The notes under the pieces are model-generated. The model had not been told where the DNA came from. It saw only the letters and a program-made list of their open reading frames with translations, and did no database searches. Source: Paracoccus amoyensis (GTDB lineage: Bacteria; Pseudomonadota; Alphaproteobacteria; Rhodobacterales; Rhodobacteraceae). From it: a stretch of 64,000 nt of DNA. Every line of letters starts with the position of its first letter. The first letter of the stretch is position 1. The stretch is taken from assembly GCF_014490725.1 (NCBI RefSeq), contig NZ_JACOQL010000004.1, positions 186,001 through 250,000 on the forward strand. Reading direction: 5' to 3'. Position numbers and translations under genes: made by a program. This document shows, one piece after another, positions 25,281-34,901 of the stretch.

Positions 25281-25379
25281 ATGACTCGGATGCACCAAAT
25301 CTCGACAGCTTCGACCGCGCCTTTCGGTGCGCGTATTGCTGTGCATCTGCGTGGTCTACTGCTTCTTACGCTGCGCTGA
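25281..25379 (+). CDS. Leucine leader peptide (LeuL-like) of leuA
   Basis: This is a 32-codon frame ending RGLLLLTLR. It contains four Leu codons in a row at 25356-25367 (one the rare CTA), plus single Leu codons at 25347 and 25371. It ends 98 bases before leuA, which makes leucine. A ribosome stalled on the leucine run would sit next to the hairpin at 25376-25403. This is the standard layout of ribosome-mediated attenuation. The ribosome site is weak; ATG 25290 is an alternative start. Confidence 0.75.
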   Translation: MTRMHQISTASTAPFGARIAVHLRGLLLLTLR

Positions 25380-25419
25380 GCGGGTCTCCGGGCCGCCGCT
25401 CAGTCTGGTCCGAGCCCGG
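25376..25419 (+). promoter_or_regulatory. Alternative hairpins in the leuA leader
   Basis: CTGAGCGG (25376-25383) pairs perfectly with CCGCTCAG (25396-25403) and overlaps the leader-peptide stop codon. CCGGGC (25388-25393) can instead pair with GCCCGG (25414-25419). The two stems are mutually exclusive in a simple fold. No T run follows either, so whether the output is termination (perhaps Rho-dependent) or translation control is open. Confidence 0.55.
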
Positions 25420-25477
25420 CCAAATCGGCTGACATACAGCTGACACAGATCCAAAAAAGCGTAAGAAAGACAGACAG

Positions 25478-27040
25478 ATGACCGATAAGAACCGCGTATT
25501 GATCTTTGATACAACGCTGCGCGATGGCGAACAGTCGCCCGGTGCGACGATGAGCCATGTCGAAAAGCTGGAGATTGCACAGCTTCTGGATGAAATGGGC
25601 GTCGATATCATCGAGGCCGGATTCCCGATCGCCTCGGAAGGCGATTTTGCCGCAGTCAGCGAGATCGCGAAACGCACCCAGAACAGCGTGATCTGCGGCC
25701 TTGCCCGTGCGCAGTTCCCCGATATTGATCGCGCGTGGGAAGCGATCAAACACGCGAAACGCCCGCGTATTCACACCTTTATCGGCACCTCGCCGTTGCA
25801 CCGGGCGATTCCCAATCTGGACATGGATCAGATGGCGGAACGGATCGAACAGACCGTCACCCATGCCCGCAACCTGTGCGACAACGTGCAATGGTCGCCG
25901 ATGGACGCGACGCGGACGGAACATGATTATCTGTGCCGCGTGGTCGAAATCGCGATCAAGGCGGGCGCGACCACGATCAACATTCCCGATACCGTCGGCT
26001 ATACCGCGCCGCGCGAAAGCGCCGACCTGATCCGCATGTTGCTGGAACGGGTTCCGGGCGCGGATGACATTATCTTCGCCACCCATTGCCACAACGATCT
26101 TGGCATGGCGACGGCAAACAGCCTTGCGGCGGTCGAGGCAGGCGCCCGCCAGATTGAATGCACGATCAACGGTCTTGGCGAACGTGCCGGCAACACCGCG
26201 CTGGAAGAGGTGGTCATGGCGATGAAGGTGCGCAATGACATCATGCCCTTCAACACCGGCATCGACACCACGAAGATCATGAACCTGTCGCGCCGTGTCG
26301 CGCAGGTGTCGGGCTTTGTGGTGCAGCCGAACAAGGCCATCGTTGGCAAGAACGCCTTTCTGCACGAATCCGGCATCCATCAGGATGGTGTGCTGAAGAA
26401 CGTCGAGACATTCGAGATCATGCGCCCTGCCGATATTGGTCTGAACGAAAACAACATCGTTCTGGGCAAGCATTCCGGTCGCGCGGCCCTTCGCTCGAAG
26501 CTGACCGATCTGGGGTTCGAGGTTGGCGACAACCAGTTGAAAGACGTCTTCGTGCGCTTCAAGGCTTTGGCCGACCGCAAGAAAGAGGTTTATGACGAAG
26601 ATATCGTCGCGCTGATGCAGGATACTGCCGCCAATACCGAAAGCGACCATTTGCAGGTCAAGCATCTGCGCGTGGTCTGTGGCAGCGACGGCCAGTCGGC
26701 CGATCTGACCATGATCGTCGATGGAGAGGAAAAGACTGTTCACGCCACAGGCGATGGCCCGGTCGATGCCTGCTTCAACGCGGTCAAGGCGATCTTTCCG
26801 CATCAGGCGCGGTTGCAGCTGTATCAGGTTCATGCCGTGACCGAGGGCACGGATGCGCAAGCGACTGTGACCGTGCGCATGGAAGAGGACGGACGAATCG
26901 TCGCTGGCCAGTCTGCCGATACCGATACGATCCTGGCTTCGGTCAAGGCGTATGTCGGGGCGTTGAACCGCCTGATCGTCCGCCGTGAGCAGGTGGGCAA
27001 GGACAGCGACGCGAAACATATCAGCATGTATTCGCACTAA
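25478..27040 (+). CDS. leuA: 2-isopropylmalate synthase
   Basis: It condenses acetyl-CoA with 2-oxoisovalerate, the first committed step of leucine synthesis. The 520-residue protein has the HMGL-like catalytic domain with DTTLRDGEQSPGATMS and the metal-site HCHNDLGMATANSLA, then the C-terminal LeuA allosteric domain (LKHLRVVCG-type region to HATGDGPVDACFNAV) used for leucine feedback. It lies behind a leucine-rich leader peptide and ahead of a hairpin at 27064. Confidence 0.97.
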   Translation: MTDKNRVLIFDTTLRDGEQSPGATMSHVEKLEIAQLLDEMGVDIIEAGFPIASEGDFAAVSEIAKRTQNSVICGLARAQFPDIDRAWEAIKHAKRPRIHTFIGTSPLHRAIPNLDMDQMAERIEQTVTHARNLCDNVQWSPMDATRTEHDYLCRVVEIAIKAGATTINIPDTVGYTAPRESADLIRMLLERVPGADDIIFATHCHNDLGMATANSLAAVEAGARQIECTINGLGERAGNTALEEVVMAMKVRNDIMPFNTGIDTTKIMNLSRRVAQVSGFVVQPNKAIVGKNAFLHESGIHQDGVLKNVETFEIMRPADIGLNENNIVLGKHSGRAALRSKLTDLGFEVGDNQLKDVFVRFKALADRKKEVYDEDIVALMQDTAANTESDHLQVKHLRVVCGSDGQSADLTMIVDGEEKTVHATGDGPVDACFNAVKAIFPHQARLQLYQVHAVTEGTDAQATVTVRMEEDGRIVAGQSADTDTILASVKAYVGALNRLIVRREQVGKDSDAKHISMYSH

Positions 27041-27063
27041 GCAGAGTGGCATGTAAGCAAAGT

Positions 27064-27091
27064 GAAGCGCTGTCTGACCGGGCGGCGCTTC
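27064..27091 (+). terminator. Hairpin after leuA
   Basis: GAAGCGC (27064-27070) pairs with GCGCTTC (27085-27091), followed by CCCATTTG. It is a moderate terminator candidate 23 bases past the leuA stop. Confidence 0.5.
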
Positions 27092-27110
27092 CCATTTGAA
27101 AGGGGCGGCC

Positions 27111-27455
27111 ATGACGCTGCTACGCGTATTCGCCTGGGCGATTGTTCTTGGGACGGCCTTCCTGATGGTCGTTGGATCCTATCCGCCAGAGTTTCTGATT
27201 GCGGATGCAATTGCGGTGTTTCTGTTGATCGTCGCGGCGCTGATCCCACGTGAAGATTGGGCGCTGCCCGCGTTGCTGTCGGGCTTTGCATTCTCGCTGG
27301 GCGTATTCGTCGTGGCCTTCGGAGCGCGGGCTGTGGGCGGAGATTTGGGATTGCCGCTGTTGCTGGGCGTCCTGATCAGCACGGTCGCTGCGGGCATGGC
27401 AATCCTTCGCTGCGCCCGCATGCTGACGCAAGCAGCCGGGCGGGCCGCTTTCTGA
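27111..27455 (+). CDS. Small membrane protein, MrpF/MnhF-like size and layout
   Basis: The 114-residue hydrophobic protein has three predicted membrane helices: FAWAIVLGTAFLMVVGSY, AIAVFLLIVAALIP, and a pair around LLSGFAFSLGVFVVAF and LLGVLISTVAAGMAIL. I cannot name a family with confidence; size and helix layout only loosely recall MrpF-type subunits, and no other Mrp genes are nearby. ATG 27111 follows a GGGGCGG site. It lies between leuA and mreB. Confidence 0.55.
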   Translation: MTLLRVFAWAIVLGTAFLMVVGSYPPEFLIADAIAVFLLIVAALIPREDWALPALLSGFAFSLGVFVVAFGARAVGGDLGLPLLLGVLISTVAAGMAILRCARMLTQAAGRAAF

Positions 27456-27572
27456 TCGCGTCTTTGCCAATGTCAGTGCCGGATCATGCGGTCAGAAACC
27501 CGCATCGGTTGGCTGCGCAGACCGAAACGGGGCTTTCACCTAGGACTTCGGCCTTTTATATGAATTCAATCC

Positions 27573-27597
27573 AGAGCCGGGCCTGATTCCCGGCTCT
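27573..27597. other. 9-bp perfect hairpin in the mreB 5' region
   Basis: AGAGCCGGG (27573-27581) pairs perfectly with CCCGGCTCT (27589-27597) over a seven-base loop, 53 bases ahead of the mreB start. No T tract follows. It could end the upstream transcript weakly or be part of the mreB leader. Confidence 0.55.
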
Positions 27598-27638
27598 TGC
27601 GCGATTCTGATGGACAAAGACCGGACCAACCGGCGTGA

Positions 27639-28685
<1,047 letters not shown>

Positions 28686-28725
28686 GATGGTCCGTATCGG
28701 GGCCGCTGAGGCAAGGGCCGCCTGA

Positions 28726-29667
28726 ATGGAACGCAAGGGACCAGATTTCGCAACACCTATCCGGCGCGTCCTGATCGCGCTGATGGTGATTATGCTGATC
28801 ACGCTGTTCCTGTTCTGGCGCATTGACAGTCCGCGCGCAGAGCAGATGCGCACCGCCATTATTGACCGCGTGGTGCCCAGCTTCGACTGGGCTTTGGTGC
28901 CTGTCACGCGGTTCAGCCAGATGGTCGCGGGATTCCAATCCTATGCCCGCATCTATGAGCAAAATCAGGAGCTTCGCCGTGAGCTGCAAAAGATGCAGGC
29001 ATGGAAGGAAGCCGCCGTTCAGCTAGAGCAGCAAAATTCCAAACTGCTGGCGCAGAACAATGTCCGCATCGATCCCGCGCTGACCAGTGTGACCGGCGTG
29101 GTCATGGTCGATTCCGGGTCGGCTTTTCGGCAGTCGATTTTGTTGAACGTCGGCTCACGCGATGGCATCATCGAAGGCTGGGCGACGATGGATGGGTTAG
29201 GACTCGTCGGTCGCATCGCGGGCGTGGGACAGCGAACCAGCCGCGTGGTTTTGCTGACCGATCCTTCGTCGCGTATTCCGGTCACAATCCAGCCGTCGGG
29301 CGACCGCGCCTTGCTGACGGGGGACAATTCCCCGCTGCCGGTTCTGGATTTCATCGAGGCCCCCGATAACGTCCGTCCCGGTGACCGGGTCGTGACATCT
29401 GGCGATGGTGGCGTGTTCCCCCCCGGTTTGTTGGTTGGGCAGGTGGCGCAGACGGCGGACGGTCGCTTGCGCCTGCGGCTGGCGGCAGATTATGGGCGCC
29501 TTGAGTTTCTGCGGGTGTTGCGCACGCATCCTGCCGAAATGGTCGTCGATGCAGCTGCCATCATCGTGCCCGGCGATCAGGGGGTTATCGGGCCGCAATT
29601 GCCAGCCTCTCCGGTCGAGGCCGCGACAGCTTCGGACCCGCTGTCGACGGGCACCGGGAATGATTGA
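28726..29667 (+). CDS. mreC: Rod-shape protein MreC
   Basis: This bitopic inner-membrane protein links MreB with PBP2. The 313-residue chain has one membrane helix (VLIALMVIMLITLFLFW), a periplasmic coiled coil (YEQNQELRRELQKMQAWKEA) and the MreC beta-domain with LLNVGSRDGI and DGLGLVGRI. Its C-terminal tail is proline- and alanine-rich. Its stop overlaps the mreD start by eight bases. Confidence 0.95.
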   Translation: MERKGPDFATPIRRVLIALMVIMLITLFLFWRIDSPRAEQMRTAIIDRVVPSFDWALVPVTRFSQMVAGFQSYARIYEQNQELRRELQKMQAWKEAAVQLEQQNSKLLAQNNVRIDPALTSVTGVVMVDSGSAFRQSILLNVGSRDGIIEGWATMDGLGLVGRIAGVGQRTSRVVLLTDPSSRIPVTIQPSGDRALLTGDNSPLPVLDFIEAPDNVRPGDRVVTSGDGGVFPPGLLVGQVAQTADGRLRLRLAADYGRLEFLRVLRTHPAEMVVDAAAIIVPGDQGVIGPQLPASPVEAATASDPLSTGTGND

Positions 29668-30196
29668 GACGCCCAAACGCAGCATGATTTTTGGCGGCAT
29701 CTTGTTTTGCCTGTGCATGGCGCTTTTGCTGTTCATCCGGTTGTTGCCGATTGCGGGGTTCAGCCCGTTGCCCGGACCGAATGTTGCGTTGTGCCTGACC
29801 TTTGTCTGGGTCTTGCGCCGTCCCGATCAGGTGCCTGCCGTTCTGATCGTTCTGGTGTTCCTGATTGAGGACGTCATGCTTTTACGCCCCTTGGGGCTGT
29901 GGGCTGCGATGATGCTCTTGGGAACCGAGGCTGCACGCTCTCGTGAGGGGCGTTGGCGTGACCAGCCTTTCGTGCTTGAATGGCTGCGCGTCTCGATTGT
30001 GATGGGCGCGATGGTTCTGGGCTTCCGATTCGTGCAATTTCTGTTTCTTTTACCTGTTCCGTCATTGGGGCAGGTGCTGCTGCAATATATTGCGACCGCG
30101 ATGGCCTATCCGGTCGTGGCGATTGGCGCGCGCGCATTGATCGGACTGCGCCGCATCAGCCCGGTCGAGGCTGAGATGATGAGATATGCACGATGA
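29660..30196 (+). CDS. mreD: Rod-shape protein MreD
   Basis: This polytopic inner-membrane protein of the elongasome is 178 residues with about five membrane helices, beginning MIETPKRSMIFGGILFCLCM. The usual MreD sequence is poorly conserved; identification rests on position, length and topology. The start ATG lies inside the mreC end, and the stop overlaps the mrdA start by four bases, so the three are coupled. The frame is open back to 29405 inside mreC but that part is not coding. Confidence 0.9.
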   Translation: MIETPKRSMIFGGILFCLCMALLLFIRLLPIAGFSPLPGPNVALCLTFVWVLRRPDQVPAVLIVLVFLIEDVMLLRPLGLWAAMMLLGTEAARSREGRWRDQPFVLEWLRVSIVMGAMVLGFRFVQFLFLLPVPSLGQVLLQYIATAMAYPVVAIGARALIGLRRISPVEAEMMRYAR

Positions 30197-32133
30197 GCAA
30201 GGCCCCGAAGGAGATCGTTGACAGTTCCCGCAAGATCGGTCGCCGCGGGCTATTGCTGGCGGGGATTCAGCTTGGCGTCGTCACCACCCTGGCCCTGAAA
30301 CTGCGGTCGATGCAGGTCGAACATGCCGAGGAATATCGCACGCTGGCCGATGGCAATTCGATCAAGGTGCGGCTTCTGGCGCCTGCCCGTGGGCTGTTGC
30401 TGGATCGCAATGGCATCGTGATTGCAGGCAACGAACAAAATTATCAGATCACCCTGACGCGCGAGGATGCGGGCGGCGATGTTGAACCCGTTTTGCGCCG
30501 TCTGTCGCATCTGATCCCGATCAGCGAAGAGCGGATGACTCAGTTGATGGACGAATTCGCCAAGCGCACGGCGATTACGCCGATTGTGTTGGCGGACCGA
30601 CTGACATGGGAACAGTTCAGCTCGATCGCTGTGAATGCACCTTCACTGGCGGGTGTGCAGCCTGAAACCGCGCTGTCGCGCGTGTATCCACGCGCCGGCG
30701 ATCTGGCACATGTGCTGGGCTATGTCGGGCCGGTGTCCGACTATGACCTGTCCAAGATCGAAGACCCGGACCCCGTGTTGATGCTGCCAGAGTTCCAGTT
30801 GGGCAAGGTTGGCTTTGAAGCCCGGCTTGAGGATCATTTGCGCGGCAAAGCCGGCGCCCGCCGGGTCGAAGTGAACAGTGCCGGCCGCGAGATGCGCGAA
30901 CTGTCCCGGAAAGAGGGCGAACAGGGCGCAACGATCCAGATGACGCTGGACGCGCAATTGCAGAATTATACGGCGCAGCGTCTGGGCGAAGAAAGTGCCG
31001 CGGCGGTCGTCATCGACATTCAGACCGGTGATATCGTCGCCATCTCATCCTCGCCCAGTTTCGATCCGAACAAATTCGTGCGCGGGATTTCCGGTCCTGA
31101 TTATCGCGCATTGATGAACCACGATCACCGTCCACTGGCTGACAAAACGGTGCAGGGCGTCTATCCGCCCGGTTCGACCTTCAAGATGGTGACCCTGTTG
31201 GCGGGGCTGGAAGCAGGCGTTATCAATGCCGGCAGCCGCTTCTATTGCCCCGGCTATACCGAGGTTGGCGGCCGCCGTTTCCATTGTTGGAGCAGGGGCG
31301 GCCATGGGTCTGTTGATGCCGTCACCAGCCTGTCGCATAGCTGCGACGTTTATTATTACGAATTGGCCCAGCGGGTGGGCATTGACCGCATCGCCGAAAT
31401 GGCGCGGAAACTGGGTGTTGGCGTCAAGCATGACCTGCCGATGTCAGCCGTGGCCGAGGGAATTGCGCCCGACCGTGCGTGGAAAAAGGCCCGTTACGAT
31501 CAGGCCTGGCAGATTGGAGACAGTCTGAACGCCTCGATCGGGCAGGGCTATGTTCTGGCCTCGCCGCTGCAACTGGCCGTGATGACGGCACGGATTGCCT
31601 CGGGAAAGATGGTGGTGCCGCGTCTGATCCATGCGATTGATGGCGTGCAACAACCTGAACCGGAATTTGCCGATCTGGACGTTCATCCGGCATTCCTGCG
31701 GGTTGCCCGTCTGGGCATGGACGAAGTTATGAACTCCTCGACCGGGACTGCGCGGCGGTCACGGATCATCCGCGAAGATTGGCGGATGGCGGGCAAAACC
31801 GGGACCAGTCAGGTGCGCAACATTACCGCGGCGGAGCGCGCGCGCGGCGTGATCCGCAACGATCAACTGCCGTGGAACCGCCGCGATCATGCACTGTTCG
31901 TCTGTTTCGCGCCAACCGCTGCCCCGCGCTATGCCGTCTCGGTCGTCGTTGAACATGGCGGCGGCGGCAGTGCCGTGGCCGCCCCGATCGCACGCGACAT
32001 CCTGCTGTTCGCGCTGGAAGGTGGCCTGCCGCCATTGGATGCCGTGCCATCAGATCAACAGGCCGACATGAAGGCCCGACACGAGGCGATGCACCTGTTT
32101 ACGCCCGAAACACCCCGAATGACGCGGGCCTGA
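30193..32133 (+). CDS. mrdA: Penicillin-binding protein 2 (transpeptidase of elongation)
   Basis: It cross-links peptidoglycan for side-wall growth. The 646-residue class B PBP has an N-terminal membrane anchor (GRRGLLLAGIQLGVVTTLAL), a PBP dimerisation domain with APARGLLLDRNGIV, and a transpeptidase domain with active-site Ser328 in GSTFKM, an SHSCD motif in the SxN position, and KTGTS with Lys535. SHSCD differs slightly from the canonical SxN reading (Ser-x-Cys), as in many MrdA proteins. It is followed by rodA two bases later. Confidence 0.95.
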   Translation: MSKAPKEIVDSSRKIGRRGLLLAGIQLGVVTTLALKLRSMQVEHAEEYRTLADGNSIKVRLLAPARGLLLDRNGIVIAGNEQNYQITLTREDAGGDVEPVLRRLSHLIPISEERMTQLMDEFAKRTAITPIVLADRLTWEQFSSIAVNAPSLAGVQPETALSRVYPRAGDLAHVLGYVGPVSDYDLSKIEDPDPVLMLPEFQLGKVGFEARLEDHLRGKAGARRVEVNSAGREMRELSRKEGEQGATIQMTLDAQLQNYTAQRLGEESAAAVVIDIQTGDIVAISSSPSFDPNKFVRGISGPDYRALMNHDHRPLADKTVQGVYPPGSTFKMVTLLAGLEAGVINAGSRFYCPGYTEVGGRRFHCWSRGGHGSVDAVTSLSHSCDVYYYELAQRVGIDRIAEMARKLGVGVKHDLPMSAVAEGIAPDRAWKKARYDQAWQIGDSLNASIGQGYVLASPLQLAVMTARIASGKMVVPRLIHAIDGVQQPEPEFADLDVHPAFLRVARLGMDEVMNSSTGTARRSRIIREDWRMAGKTGTSQVRNITAAERARGVIRNDQLPWNRRDHALFVCFAPTAAPRYAVSVVVEHGGGGSAVAAPIARDILLFALEGGLPPLDAVPSDQQADMKARHEAMHLFTPETPRMTRA

Positions 32134-32135
32134 TC

Positions 32136-33275
32136 ATGTCCTATCTGAACTACACTGTCACCCATACCCCGGTCGGCATTCGCAAGATCCTGTATCTGAA
32201 CTGGCCGCTGGTCTTTCTGATTTCGGCCGTGGCGGGGATTGGCTTTCTGATGCTGGTTTCGGTCGCGGGCGGCGATGTCGATGAATGGGCCGCGCCGCAG
32301 ATGTATCGTTTCGCGGTCGGTATGGTCATCATGATCGGGCTGGCCTTTGTGCCGATGTGGTTCTGGCGCGGCATCTCGGTCACGGCCTATGTCTGCTGCT
32401 TTCTGCTACTGGTCGGGGTAGAAGTCGCGGGCGAAATCGGCATGGGCGCACAGCGCTGGATCGATATCGGCCCGATCCGTCTGCAACCTTCCGAGTTGAT
32501 GAAGATCGCGTTGGTTTTGCTGTTGGCGGCCTATTACGACTGGCTGCCCCTAAAGAAAGTCTCGCGCCCCCTATGGGTGCTGATCCCGGTGGTGCTGATC
32601 CTTGCCCCGACAGCGCTGGTCATTGTCCAGCCTGACCTTGGCACGTCGATCATGTTGATCGCGGGCGGCGGCATCGTGATGTTCGTGGCAGGCGTATCGC
32701 TGTGGTATTTCGGGGCAGTGATCGCCATGGCTATCGGGTTGGTGATGACGGTCATGGAGAGCCGCGGGACGCCGTGGCAATTGCTGAAGGATTACCAGTT
32801 CAAGCGGATCGACACCTTTCTGGACCCAACGGCCGATCCCCTGGGCGCAGGCTATAACATCATCCAAAGCCAGATCGCGCTTGGTTCGGGCGGCTGGTCG
32901 GGGCGGGGCTTCATGCAAGGCACGCAGTCGCGGCTGAACTTTCTGCCCGAAAAGCACACAGATTTCATCTTCACCGTACTGGCCGAGGAATTCGGCTTTA
33001 TCGGCGCCATGTCCTTGTTGGTGCTTTACACACTGATCATCGGCTTTTGCCTTTATTCCGCCCTTAGCAACCGCGACCGCTTTGCCAGCCTGATTACCAT
33101 CGGGATCAGCGGCACGTTCTTCTTGTATTTCGCCATCAACATGGCGACGGTGATGGGACTGCTGCCCGCCAAGGGATCACCGCTGCCGCTGGTCAGCTAT
33201 GGCGGCACGTCCCTGATGATCCTGATGCTGGGCTTTGGGCTGGTGCAATCCGCCCATGTCCACCGCCCCAGATAG
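32136..33275 (+). CDS. rodA: Peptidoglycan polymerase RodA (SEDS)
   Basis: This integral membrane glycosyltransferase works with PBP2. At 379 residues it has ten predicted helices and SEDS-family blocks: GAQRWIDIGPIRLQPSELMK, FLPEKHTDFIFTVLAEEFGF containing the catalytic-loop Asp, and GLLPAKGSPLPLVSYGGTSL near the end. It ends the shape operon and is followed nine bases later by the hydroxyacid dehydrogenase gene. Confidence 0.96.
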   Translation: MSYLNYTVTHTPVGIRKILYLNWPLVFLISAVAGIGFLMLVSVAGGDVDEWAAPQMYRFAVGMVIMIGLAFVPMWFWRGISVTAYVCCFLLLVGVEVAGEIGMGAQRWIDIGPIRLQPSELMKIALVLLLAAYYDWLPLKKVSRPLWVLIPVVLILAPTALVIVQPDLGTSIMLIAGGGIVMFVAGVSLWYFGAVIAMAIGLVMTVMESRGTPWQLLKDYQFKRIDTFLDPTADPLGAGYNIIQSQIALGSGGWSGRGFMQGTQSRLNFLPEKHTDFIFTVLAEEFGFIGAMSLLVLYTLIIGFCLYSALSNRDRFASLITIGISGTFFLYFAINMATVMGLLPAKGSPLPLVSYGGTSLMILMLGFGLVQSAHVHRPR

Positions 33276-33284
33276 AGAGGCCCG

Positions 33285-34187
33285 ATGCGTGTCCTGTTCG
33301 CCGCCCCTGACTGGAACCGCTGGGCACCCGCGCTGCAAAAAGCCGCGCCCGAGATGGAATTGGTTCAGCAAGCCGAACCGGCCAGCATCGACGCCATCAT
33401 CTACGCACCGGGGGGCGAGATTGACGACCTGTCGCCCTATGTGAACGCGCGCCTTGTGCAAAGCCTGTGGGCCGGGGTCGAACGCATCGTCACCAATCCC
33501 ACGCTGACGCAGCCTTTGGCCCGCATGGTCGATCCGGGGCTGGCCATGGGGATGGCCGAATATTGCACCGGCTGGGTGATGCGGGCGCATCTGGGGATGG
33601 ACCGCTATCGTCAGGATGGTGAATGGCGGAACGAGACTGCGCCACCGCTGGCAAAGAACCGGAACGTCACCATTCTGGGGATGGGCGAACTTGGCCGCTC
33701 GGTGGCTGCGATGCTGCGCGGCATCGGGTTTCAGATCACCGGCTACAGCGCCTCTGGCCGCCCGGTTGACGGGGTCGAGGTGATGGGCGCCGCGCATCTG
33801 GACAGGGCCCTGTCGCGCGGCGAAATTCTGATCAATCTGCTGCCGGATACGCCCGAAACGCACGGTTTGCTAAATGCAGATACGCTGGGCAAGCTGCCCC
33901 GGGGAGCATGGCTGATCAATCCGGGCCGGGGAACGGTTCTGGACGACGATGCCCTGTTGGCGGCGCTGGATGGCGGACAGGTGGCGCATGCCGTTCTGGA
34001 TGTCTTCAAAAACGAACCATTGCCAGCCGACCATCCCTTCTGGTCGCATCCAGGCGTCACCGTCACCCCGCATATCGCGGCCGAAACCCGCGCCGACACC
34101 GCAGCCCCTGTTGCCGTCGAAAACATCCGCCGCGCCCTATCAGGACAGCCAGTGCTGCACCTGGTGGACCGGGAAAAGGGTTACTAG
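33285..34187 (+). CDS. ghrA: D-2-hydroxyacid dehydrogenase, glyoxylate/hydroxypyruvate reductase A type
   Basis: This is a probable NAD(P)H-dependent reductase of glyoxylate or hydroxypyruvate. The 300-residue protein has the Rossmann motif GMGELGRSVAAMLRGIGF, the catalytic Arg in NPGRGTVLDDDALL, and Glu/His in the NEPLPADHPFWSHP and PHIAAETR region, which matches the GhrA subfamily. It is close behind rodA without a terminator, so it may ride on the shape operon; nothing suggests a role in cell shape. Exact substrate unknown. Confidence 0.85.
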   Translation: MRVLFAAPDWNRWAPALQKAAPEMELVQQAEPASIDAIIYAPGGEIDDLSPYVNARLVQSLWAGVERIVTNPTLTQPLARMVDPGLAMGMAEYCTGWVMRAHLGMDRYRQDGEWRNETAPPLAKNRNVTILGMGELGRSVAAMLRGIGFQITGYSASGRPVDGVEVMGAAHLDRALSRGEILINLLPDTPETHGLLNADTLGKLPRGAWLINPGRGTVLDDDALLAALDGGQVAHAVLDVFKNEPLPADHPFWSHPGVTVTPHIAAETRADTAAPVAVENIRRALSGQPVLHLVDREKGY

Positions 34188-34190
34188 TCG

Positions 34191-34856
34191 CTAACGCGGG
34201 TTTCGCGGCGGCGCAGCGCCGGTCTGCTGGTCCCGCTCTTCTGCCGCTTTCCTCACACGCTCGATCCGCTCGGCCATCTTCTTGGACCGTCTGCGGTGAT
34301 AGGCCTGCACGACCGGAACGGTCAGGTAATGCGCCACGACGCCGCACAGGATGCCGGGGATCAGGCCGCCGACCAGATAGGGCAGGTAAACATCATGGAA
34401 GAACTCTGACAGGTGATCCCATTTGGCGGTGCCTGGGCCAAAGATGGCCTGAATATTGTGCCAAACCTCGGCGCTGGCGCGGCCAAACTCGACAAAGATA
34501 AGATGCGGTGGCAGATCGTCCGGCATGCCCAGAATCTGCCGTCCCAGGGTGACGGCCAGCACGCCGATAAAGGGAAACGTTGCCGGATTGCCGACAAAGG
34601 TTGCCAACAGTGCGGCGAGAATGTTTCCGCGCAGCACCCATGCGACGATTGCGGCACCAATAAAGTGGAAACCGAAGAATGGAGTGAATGACACCGCCAC
34701 ACCTGCCGCAACGCCACGGCCAATCCGGTGTGGCTGGTCTGGCAGCCGGCGCAGGCGATACACGACATAAGTTCCCGCACGCCGCCAGCCGCCGCGCGGA
34801 TAAATCATCTCCGTTGCGATCTGCCCATAGCTTCGGGGTTTGCGGCGCTTGAACAC
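34191..34856 (-). CDS. DUF2062 membrane protein
   Basis: This 221-residue protein has a basic N-terminus (FKRRKPRSYGQIATEMIYPR) and the DUF2062 core: a membrane helix in GVAAGVAVSFTPFFGFHFIG, LRGNILAALLATFVGNPATF, and a C-terminal helix in YLVGGLIPGILCGVVAHYLT. The C-terminal tail is strongly charged. The start is a GTG at 34856; a TTG at 34883 would add nine residues. Biochemical role unknown. It follows rsh on the same strand and is convergent with ghrA. Confidence 0.85.
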   Translation of the reverse strand: MFKRRKPRSYGQIATEMIYPRGGWRRAGTYVVYRLRRLPDQPHRIGRGVAAGVAVSFTPFFGFHFIGAAIVAWVLRGNILAALLATFVGNPATFPFIGVLAVTLGRQILGMPDDLPPHLIFVEFGRASAEVWHNIQAIFGPGTAKWDHLSEFFHDVYLPYLVGGLIPGILCGVVAHYLTVPVVQAYHRRRSKKMAERIERVRKAAEERDQQTGAAPPRNPR

Positions 34857-34901
34857 GGTTGCCCTAATCCTTCGTTTCGTCAACAGAACGCCGTTTGCGC
34901 C

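Noticed and set aside
25400..27112. 570-residue open frame on the minus strand
   Set aside because: It is antisense to leuA, whose product is clearly recognised; the translation is rich in His, Arg and Asp as expected from the reverse strand of a GC-rich gene.
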